From the NCBI GenBank assembly GCA_021823045.1, contig JAKAPB010000023.1:1-11919 (forward strand): DNA of 11,919 nt. The letters run 5' to 3'. The number at the start of each line of letters is the position of its first letter. Within the stretch, counting starts at the first letter, position 1. The DNA comes from Actinomycetes bacterium. Lineage in GTDB: Bacteria > Actinomycetota > Acidimicrobiia > Acidimicrobiales > Acidimicrobiaceae. Made by a program: the position numbers and the translations under genes. Below are positions 6,915 through 11,919 of the stretch, piece by piece. The notes under the pieces are model-generated. The model saw nothing but the letters and a program-made list of their open reading frames with translations. It made no database searches and was not told the DNA's origin.

Positions 6915-8216
6915 TTAACGATTCCACGGCATTCTGAAGCGAAAGCCAGAACCCACGCCTAATGCATCAATTACGTCATCAGCAAGGACTCGTCCTATCG
7001 GGTGCAAGCCATCATCTACCACTATTACCGACGACCTCCGGGAGGCCTTCAGTTTATCCACTACCTCTTTGACCATATAGTCAGCCCCAACCATAACTGG
7101 TTCAACTTCATGGACTAGATCGAATACAAGGTCTTCTTTCGAAGCGATCAAGATGTCGAAAAGTCCTAGGTCGTCGATGAAAACCCCATTTTCATCGACG
7201 ACGACCACCCCGTCGATATCGACCGAATGCTCCCTGAACCCTTTAAGTTTCTCAATTACCTCCTCGACAGTCTCTGCCAGTTGCGCCACGACCAGGGTAG
7301 TAGTCATGAAACCACCCGCCATCGCCTCGGGATAGTCCAAGAGCGCTTTTATCTGCCCCGCCACCGCCGATGGAAGCTTCGCTATAATCTCATCAGCTTC
7401 GGCCCTGCCTAGATCCCTGAGCGCGTCGACCGCCTCGTCGGGCTCCATCTTTGAAATCAGCGACGCCGCTTTCGACGGATCGGTATCTATCAGCAGCTCC
7501 TCCACCTCTTCCGCTTCCATCTCCTCGATCGCATCGGCTACAAACTCCGGGTCCATGGTCGAGGTCAGCTCGTCCCTAGCCTCCTTGTCAAGATGCTCGA
7601 GAATGTCGGCCAATTCTCCTGGACGGAGCCGCTTGAGTCCCTCGTGGGGAAATTTAAGCCTGAGTTCTGACCCTGGGTCGCCAAAGGGGTGTATGTCCGC
7701 CCAGTCGACGAGGTCTCCCTCATTTTCTTGTTCTTCTCCGGCTTCAGGGAGACGGAATTTCTTCTTGCCGGTGACTGCGACTAAGCGATACTGTCCCGCT
7801 AAACGTGCCAGAAAAAGCTCTCTCGCCCTAAGGACCCGCACGTCGTCGGTATCGACAACTTGCCGACCAATAAAGTCCTCATTTAAAAGCAGCTCACCAC
7901 GGCGTCTCTCCCAAGGTTGAAAACCGCCTTCTTTTTGCTGCACAACATTATTGTTTTTCGTGAACGTTGTCAGCCTCGCCGATGATACGAAAATTTTGCC
8001 TGAACCGGCAACGTCTGCGACCAGTCCGGTGACAAGTGGATGAGGATCTTGTCCATCCCACCGAACTACGATATCAACGACTTGTCCAATCTCGCTCCCG
8101 TCCGAGTTGAATAGCGCTTGACCGATCTTTTTCGTGGCCCTGATAAGTTTGTGGGCCTCTTTGCCCTTTATTCCTGATGCTACTTCTGGAATATCGGGTA
8201 TTTCTGACGGGTCCAT
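6915..8216 (-). CDS. Soluble MgtE-like protein: PRC-like, MgtE-N and CBS regions, no channel domain
   Basis: Predicted cytoplasmic protein of 433 residues. Two PRC-barrel-like stretches come first (about 30-85, with LFNSDGSEIGQVVDIVV, and about 112-150, with FIGRQVVDTDDV). An acidic MgtE N-terminal superhelical domain follows at about 190-300 (LRPGELADILEHLD; TDPSKAASLISKM), then a CBS pair at about 300-420 that opens with YPEAMAGGFMTT, like the YPE-AG-MTT junction of MgtE channels. It stops where MgtE would enter its membrane channel, so it cannot itself transport. In MgtE these regions bind Mg2+ and gate the pore. Here it may sense Mg2+ and act on the convergent NRAMP-related transporter; that is inference. 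A TTG at 8282 would add 22 residues without family resemblance. The ATG at 8216 has GTGGGG five bases upstream and is preferred. The gene ends in TAA. Confidence 0.82.
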   Translation of the reverse strand: MDPSEIPDIPEVASGIKGKEAHKLIRATKKIGQALFNSDGSEIGQVVDIVVRWDGQDPHPLVTGLVADVAGSGKIFVSSARLTTFTKNNNVVQQKEGGFQPWERRRGELLLNEDFIGRQVVDTDDVRVLRARELFLARLAGQYRLVAVTGKKKFRLPEAGEEQENEGDLVDWADIHPFGDPGSELRLKFPHEGLKRLRPGELADILEHLDKEARDELTSTMDPEFVADAIEEMEAEEVEELLIDTDPSKAASLISKMEPDEAVDALRDLGRAEADEIIAKLPSAVAGQIKALLDYPEAMAGGFMTTTLVVAQLAETVEEVIEKLKGFREHSVDIDGVVVVDENGVFIDDLGLFDILIASKEDLVFDLVHEVEPVMVGADYMVKEVVDKLKASRRSSVIVVDDGLHPIGRVLADDVIDALGVGSGFRFRMPWNR

Positions 8217-8281
8217 CAAGACCCCACAATCTTCGATACACTTGCTAGTTCTATTTGGAACAAGACCATAACCTTTCAGCA

Positions 8282-8299
8282 AGAATCCAAAGTGATTCT
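8282..8299. repeat. Small inverted repeat upstream of the MgtE-like gene
   Basis: AGAATC (8282-8287) and GATTCT (8294-8299) form a perfect 6-bp inverted repeat with a 6-base loop, in the 200-base gap between the drug transporter and the MgtE-like gene. There is no T tract after it on either strand. It could be a leader hairpin or an operator, or chance. Nothing else stands out in this gap. Confidence 0.2.
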
Positions 8300-8416
8300 A
8301 ATCCCACAAATCCACCACGGTACTTGTTGCTTCCGACGAGGTCTTTACAGCCATTCACGCTGCTCAGTTCCCACATCGATGATTGTCTTTAGCGACTATC
8401 TAACAAGTGGACCAAA

Positions 8417-9913
8417 TCAAGCAGTCAAACTTTGTGCGGAGGGGCCTTCCTCGCGCCTGGAAACCCTCGAGACTAGCCGTGACGCAGATAGCAACGCCGC
8501 GATAATCATCAGCACCATGGAGGCATAAAATGCAGCGTGGAGACCGGTAGTAAACGCTCGTGCTACCGGCCCCGATAGTTTGGCTGTGCCAACAAAGATA
8601 GCAAACGCTAGGTTTCTTGAAATCGATCTGGATGCAACGAGGATCGCCAGTGAGAAGGAGAAGACCATTCCTATGTTAGCGAATGTCCTTAGCATCCCCG
8701 ATGCAATACCAAAAACTTCCTGCGGAGAGGCCTTCATCACGGCCGAGTTGTTGGCGGGGAAAAAGCTACTACCTCCAATTCCATTGATTATGCTAACCAC
8801 GACAACGAGCCAGAGCCCTGTAGTATCCGAAAGATGAGCATAAACAAATAGTGCGACAACCTGGACTAACAGGCCAAAAGTCGCCGGTATTACCGACCCA
8901 ACCTTATCTGACACTCTGCCAGAAAGGGGGCCAACTGCTCCACCTATGACGTAACCAGGGACAAGTAGTAGTGAAGCATTGAGAGGAGATAAACCCCTCG
9001 GACCCTGGAGGTACATAATCACTAAAAAAAGTACGGCATAGTTACCTAATGCTTGAAACATCGCCGCTAACAGAGATGGCGTCATCGTCGGTACACGAAA
9101 AAGATCCAGGTGAATCATCGGCTCAGTCTGGTGATTCTCAATCAAAACGAAGACCAGGAGCAAGACCACTCCGGAGACTGCGGATGCAATTAGTGTGGCA
9201 TCTAGTGCGGAGGTGGCGAGCTTTGTCATTGCCCAAAGAATTCCAAAGAGTCCAAGACCTAAAGTCAGCATTCCGACCAGGTCAATATGATGCTTTTCCC
9301 TAATGTTGTTGCTAGGAAGTACTCGAAAGGCCAAAATCAACGCACCTATTCCGATGGGGACGTTAATCCAGAAAATCCATCGCCAGGAAAAGTAGGTGAC
9401 TATGGCACCCCCGACGACTATTCCAAGAACGGCACCAAGGCTCCATCCGATTGCGTTATAGCCATAAGCTCGTCCCCTCCTTTCTTTCGGAAACAGATCA
9501 GCAATAATCGCCCCGCTATTTGCGCTGATCAACGCGCCACCTATTCCCTGAAGGATTCTGAAGGAGATTATCGAGACTTCATTCCATGACAGAGCGCAAA
9601 GGGCGGAACCTAACACGAATACCAAGAAGCCAGCTTCATACATCCGAACTCGACCGAACATATCACCCAGCCTGCCAACCTGGGTGGCTAGAAGTGTGAT
9701 GATCAGCAGGTACCCGATAACGACCCAGATCACATCGGCGAGGGCGACTTTCAGCGAGCGCTCAATTACCGGCAAAGCCAGAACTACGATCGTCGTGTCG
9801 ACGGCGGTTATTAGCACGCCGGTCATTATTACGATCAGAGCGAGGTTTGCTCTGACCGGCTTTCCTTCTTGAGGATCCGCTCGTTTAGAACTTCCTTCCG
9901 AGACCTTATCCAC
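8417..9913 (-). CDS. DHA2-family (EmrB/QacA-like) MFS multidrug efflux transporter
   Basis: Inner-membrane proton-driven exporter of the 14-helix DHA2 branch of the major facilitator superfamily; substrates are usually cationic or hydrophobic drugs. The 498 residues match the family length. Visible signatures are the TM1 motif near residues 39-48 (DTTIVVLALP), motif A at about 80-90 (GRLGDMFGRVR), an RILQGIGGA stretch at 119-127 typical of TM4, and a motif C-like region at about 154-169 (GWSLGAVLGIVVGG), where the usual Pro is replaced. The start is GTG at 9913, fixed by a strong AGGAGG four bases upstream. It is divergent from arsR across 134 bases, and the MgtE-like gene lies downstream on the same strand with a 200-base gap. 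The motif C change may alter coupling or simply be variation. Substrate is unknown. Confidence 0.9.
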   Translation of the reverse strand: MDKVSEGSSKRADPQEGKPVRANLALIVIMTGVLITAVDTTIVVLALPVIERSLKVALADVIWVVIGYLLIITLLATQVGRLGDMFGRVRMYEAGFLVFVLGSALCALSWNEVSIISFRILQGIGGALISANSGAIIADLFPKERRGRAYGYNAIGWSLGAVLGIVVGGAIVTYFSWRWIFWINVPIGIGALILAFRVLPSNNIREKHHIDLVGMLTLGLGLFGILWAMTKLATSALDATLIASAVSGVVLLLVFVLIENHQTEPMIHLDLFRVPTMTPSLLAAMFQALGNYAVLFLVIMYLQGPRGLSPLNASLLLVPGYVIGGAVGPLSGRVSDKVGSVIPATFGLLVQVVALFVYAHLSDTTGLWLVVVVSIINGIGGSSFFPANNSAVMKASPQEVFGIASGMLRTFANIGMVFSFSLAILVASRSISRNLAFAIFVGTAKLSGPVARAFTTGLHAAFYASMVLMIIAALLSASRLVSRVSRREEGPSAQSLTA

Positions 9914-9917
9914 AAAA

Positions 9918-9923
9918 CCTCCT
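9918..9923 (-). promoter_or_regulatory. Strong ribosome binding site for the GTG-started MFS gene
   Basis: AGGAGG on the minus strand sits four bases before the GTG at 9913-9911, which decides the start codon of the MFS gene. Confidence 0.8.
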
Positions 9924-10035
9924 ACTCAACCGCCATAAAACCTAGCGATCGTCTCGTCACAATTCCAGCTTGCTGCTCCGAGACTTTCACCAACCACGCA
10001 CACAAACCTAATAGCTAACCGGAGAATACTCAAGC

Positions 10036-10041
10036 TATAAT
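10036..10041 (+). promoter_or_regulatory. Perfect -10 box placed for a leaderless arsR transcript
   Basis: TATAAT ends only six bases before the arsR ATG at 10048, so transcription would begin at or next to the A of the start codon. No Shine-Dalgarno is visible before this ATG, which agrees with a leaderless mRNA, a common arrangement in actinobacteria. The -35 position (about 10013-10018) shows no clear TTGACA match, as might be expected for a regulated promoter. Confidence 0.55.
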
Positions 10042-10047
10042 CAACCT

Positions 10048-10368
10048 ATGTCTATATCAATCGAACCTGATATATCCTTAGTATTCGCAGATCCTCTCCG
10101 ACGTGGAATCCTTCACCTGCTCGCCGACGAGCAGCTCTGTACCTGCCATCTTGTCGAATTAACCGGCGCCAAACAACCGACCATCTCTCATCACCTCAAA
10201 ATACTCAAGCGGTACGGGATCGTGGAATCCGAAGCGGTGGGTAGGAATACCTATTATCGAATCGTCCCAAGCCCCCTCATCGAATATGCAAACTCACTTA
10301 TCTCTCTGGCTAACAAGGCCAGCAATTCGCAAAAGGAGCGACTCCGATGCCAGCAGGAGAACCACTGA
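10048..10368 (+). CDS. arsR: ArsR-family arsenic-type transcriptional repressor
   Basis: DNA-binding repressor of the ArsR/SmtB family, 106 residues, expected to leave its operator when it binds arsenite or antimonite. The metal-site motif ELCVCDL appears as QLCTCHL (residues 29-35), giving Cys31 and Cys33 next to the start of the recognition region. The winged-helix segment TGAKQPTISHHLKILKRYGIV (about 39-59) is typical, followed by a wing near 60-71. A further Cys101 lies near the C-terminus and could be a third ligand; that is a guess. The ATG at 10048 is directly behind a TATAAT box. The stop codon overlaps the damaged acr3 frame by 22 bases, and AAGGAG inside the end of arsR served as its ribosome site, so the two formed an operon. 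It is divergent from the MFS gene, which it might also control. The regulator itself looks intact. Confidence 0.9.
   Translation: MSISIEPDISLVFADPLRRGILHLLADEQLCTCHLVELTGAKQPTISHHLKILKRYGIVESEAVGRNTYYRIVPSPLIEYANSLISLANKASNSQKERLRCQQENH
10053..10074 (+). promoter_or_regulatory. Candidate ArsR operator inside the first codons of arsR
   Basis: A perfect inverted repeat, TATATCA (10053-10059) and TGATATA (10068-10074) with eight bases between, lies about 6 to 27 bases past the expected transcription start. AT-rich inverted repeats near the start site are typical ArsR/SmtB operators, so autoregulation through this site is plausible. It also encodes residues 2-9 of ArsR, so codon use alone could have produced it. 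Confidence 0.4.
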
Positions 10369-11474
10369 AGCTCTCCTCGTCTGCCAAGAAAAACACGGAG
10401 TGGATTCAACTATCGCGAATTGATAGATTTTTACCTCTTTTGATCCTCCTAGCGAAGGCACTTGGAGTTTTACTTTCGAAACTGATTCCCCAACTCGCTT
10501 CGATGCTTGGATCGCTAACCATACGAGGGACCCCCGATACCGATAGCCATCGGCCTTTTAATAATGATGTATCGCCTATGGCAAAGATAAAGATAAGGTG
10601 CGGCAAACTTCAACACAGCCTTTCCGACAAGGCGATGCTTTTGGCGTCTATAACACTCAACTGGCCAATCGGACCCGCTTTAATGTTCAGCCTCGCCTGG
10701 ATATTCCTAGGCAATCAACCTTCTTACAGGACCGAGCCGATTCTCGTCGGATTGGCCCACTGCATCGCAATGGTCTAGGTAAGGAACGATCTTGCTTGCG
10801 GCGACCGAAAAGGAGCCGCAATACTTGTCACTTTGAACTCCTTGTTCCAGATCCTTGCCTACGCTTTGCTCGGATGGTTTTATCTAATGGAGCTCCCCAA
10901 ACTATTGGGTCTCGCCCAGGCCTTGATGTCTTTTTCTGTTTCCTCCATCGCTATTTCGGTAGGGATATTTCTTGGCATTCCGGTTATTTTGCGATATCTG
11001 AGAAGGAACATCGGCAAAAGAATGCAGGGGCGCAGCTAGTATGAAGCAGGGTTGATACCCAGAATCTCACCATTTGCCCTTTACGAACTACAGTTCACGG
11101 TAGTCTTGCTCTTCGCCCTTCAGGGACGCCACATAACCGCCCGCCCACTGGATGTCGTCCGTATCGCCATCCCCCTGCTGTGCTATTTCGCAATCATGTG
11201 GAGTGCCGGACTACTGGTCGGAATCCTTAAGCTACCATATCCGAAGTTCTTTACCGTTGCCTTTACCGCTGCAGGAAACAACTTCGAGCTAACAATAGCG
11301 GTCACGATTGCCACCTTTGGGATATCGAGTGGACCAGCCCTAGCTAGCGTGGTTGTGCCATTGATCGAAGTACCGGCATTGATCAGCTTGGCCTACATTG
11401 CAATTGCCCTAACTTACAGATTCACTTGGACACCAGATCTGGGACGGAAAGTCCCCCAAAACGTGCTGCGCTAG
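10347..11474 (+). pseudogene. acr3: Disrupted ACR3-family arsenite efflux transporter
   Basis: A single frame spans the length of an ACR3 arsenite exporter (375 codons before the final TAG). Family blocks are in order: LSRIDRFLPLLILLAKALG near the start, LVGLAHCIAMV with the conserved Cys, NDLACGDRKGAA, LNSLFQILAY, PLDVVRIAIPLL, FTAAGNNFEL and PLIEVPALI. It is broken in several ways. A TAG at 10776-10778 replaces the Ile expected after CIAMV, and the Trp two codons on is Arg. A second TAG at 11037-11039 stands where a Trp is expected, before YE and ISPFAL. Between about 10533 and 10573 the family sequence IPIAIGLLIMMY is in another frame, entered by one extra C and left by one missing base. 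A 6-base AAGATA duplication follows. AAGGAG lies eight bases before the ATG. It overlaps arsR and was presumably its co-transcribed partner. Decay is likelier than recoding; sequencing error cannot be excluded. Confidence 0.82.
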
Positions 11475-11490
11475 ATTCTTTCGCACTATA

Positions 11491-11619
11491 TCAGATGATC
11501 AATCCGACAACTAGTATGCCTTTTGCATCCTCGCACTTCATCTCGGTGCCAACGCACAAGCCGACCGGTCCAAAACGCTCGTTTTCGCGGTCAAAAATGA
11601 GGGGCGGGAATGAGTTCAT
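11491..11619 (-). CDS. Small unrecognised reading frame coupled to the MoaD-like gene
   Basis: A 42-residue frame whose ATG overlaps the TGA stop of the MoaD-like gene as ATGA, the usual sign of translational coupling. The peptide contains MNSFPPLIFDREN, then RFGPVGLCVGTEMKCEDAKG, and ends in a hydrophobic ILVVGLII, stopping at TGA. It has two Cys (22 and 29) seven residues apart and no clear signal peptide or full membrane helix. I do not recognise a family. It may be a genuine small protein, the remnant of a longer downstream gene, or a chance frame. It ends 17 bases from the stop of the convergent acr3 frame, so little room is left for anything else. Confidence 0.35.
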   Translation of the reverse strand: MNSFPPLIFDRENERFGPVGLCVGTEMKCEDAKGILVVGLII

Positions 11620-11915
11620 CCCCCGGCCATAGCGCCCAGAATAATCAAGGGTTCCTCGCCAGTTGCGACCAGGTCTGGCAGCGGATCGCCAAGGTCTTGG
11701 TTACTAAGGTCGGCCTCTAGTGCGAAGAACCTGACATACGGCCGCCGAAGCAAAGTGTTGCCGTCCCGGATCGTCCCTTTCAGAACTGGGTACTGCTCCT
11801 CGAGAGTGTCCAAAACGGACGACATCGTAACGGGTTGCCCCACGGTCAGATTCACCTCTTTAGCGACCTTTGCAAGATTCCTAAGGTGCGGCGGCAGAAT
11901 GACCCGGATGCTCAA
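11616..11915 (-). CDS. MoaD/ThiS-family ubiquitin-like sulfur carrier protein, start at window edge
   Basis: Small cytoplasmic beta-grasp protein of about 99 residues ending in GAMAGG. The terminal Gly-Gly is the feature that MoeB/ThiF-type enzymes adenylate and convert to a thiocarboxylate for sulfur transfer, in molybdopterin, thiamine or other pathways. The N-terminal strand (SIRVILPPHLRNLA) and the block RRPYVRFFALEADLS resemble a MoaD-like group common in actinobacteria, rather than MoaD proper (about 80 residues). The start shown is TTG at 11915, five bases from the window edge. The frame remains open upstream, so an earlier start outside is possible. Its stop overlaps the start of a 42-residue frame. 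Members of this group often sit next to a sialidase or BNR-repeat protein gene, which would lie beyond the right edge; that is from memory of the family, not seen here. Pathway unknown. Confidence 0.8.
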   Translation of the reverse strand: MSIRVILPPHLRNLAKVAKEVNLTVGQPVTMSSVLDTLEEQYPVLKGTIRDGNTLLRRPYVRFFALEADLSNQDLGDPLPDLVATGEEPLIILGAMAGG

Positions 11916-11919
11916 ATTC

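Noticed and set aside
10598..11044. A 148-codon open frame on the plus strand overlapping acr3.
   Set aside because: It is out of register with the clear ACR3 homology, has no recognisable domain, and its composition looks like a shadow of the real frame.
10347..11474. Amber recoding (TAG read as an amino acid) in acr3.
   Set aside because: TAG ends several neighbouring genes at the expected family length, and the same frame also carries compensating single-base shifts and non-conservative changes, which points to decay or sequence error.

Overview
This 11.9 kb window looks like bacterial chromosome with roughly balanced base composition and several TTG or GTG starts. Three things suggest an actinobacterium: a soluble MgtE-like protein next to an NRAMP-type transporter, a MoaD-like protein ending GAMAGG, and a leaderless-looking arsR. 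An acidophilic or iron-cycling Acidimicrobiia-type organism would fit, but that is a guess from gene style and not shown by any marker gene.

Layout from left to right. Positions 2-1327 hold the 3' part of a fused iron(III)-type ABC permease whose 5' end lies outside the window. A SulP anion transporter with a STAS domain follows (1447-3171), then a hemolysin III/PAQR-like membrane protein (3373-4038) and a PrxQ/Bcp peroxiredoxin (4168-4632). A gene-free stretch of about 400 bases (4633-5028) contains a compact fold-back element and leads into an NRAMP-related transporter (5029-6744). That transporter's metal-site motifs are the altered form associated with Mg2+ transport. Convergent to it on the minus strand is a soluble MgtE-like protein with PRC-like, MgtE-N and CBS regions but no membrane channel (6915-8216). 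A DHA2-type drug efflux transporter lies upstream of that on the same strand (8417-9913). Divergent from the efflux gene is arsR (10048-10368), which overlaps an acr3 arsenite exporter reading frame (10347-11474). That frame is interrupted by two in-frame TAG codons and a compensating pair of single-base shifts. The right edge, on the minus strand, has a MoaD/ThiS-like protein (11616-11915, possibly cut by the window edge) overlapping by ATGA an unrecognised 42-residue reading frame (11491-11619).

How the genes fit together. The window is dominated by ion and metal handling: iron uptake, anion transport, probable Mg2+ uptake with a probable soluble Mg2+ sensor, drug efflux, and a broken arsenic resistance operon. 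The strongest unit is the NRAMP-related transporter plus the channel-less MgtE-like protein, with a possible RNA control element in the transporter's leader. The arsenic locus has an apparently intact regulator with a CxC metal-site motif, a perfect -10 box placed so that the transcript would be leaderless, and a damaged exporter. No tRNA, rRNA, CRISPR array, insertion sequence or phage gene was seen.
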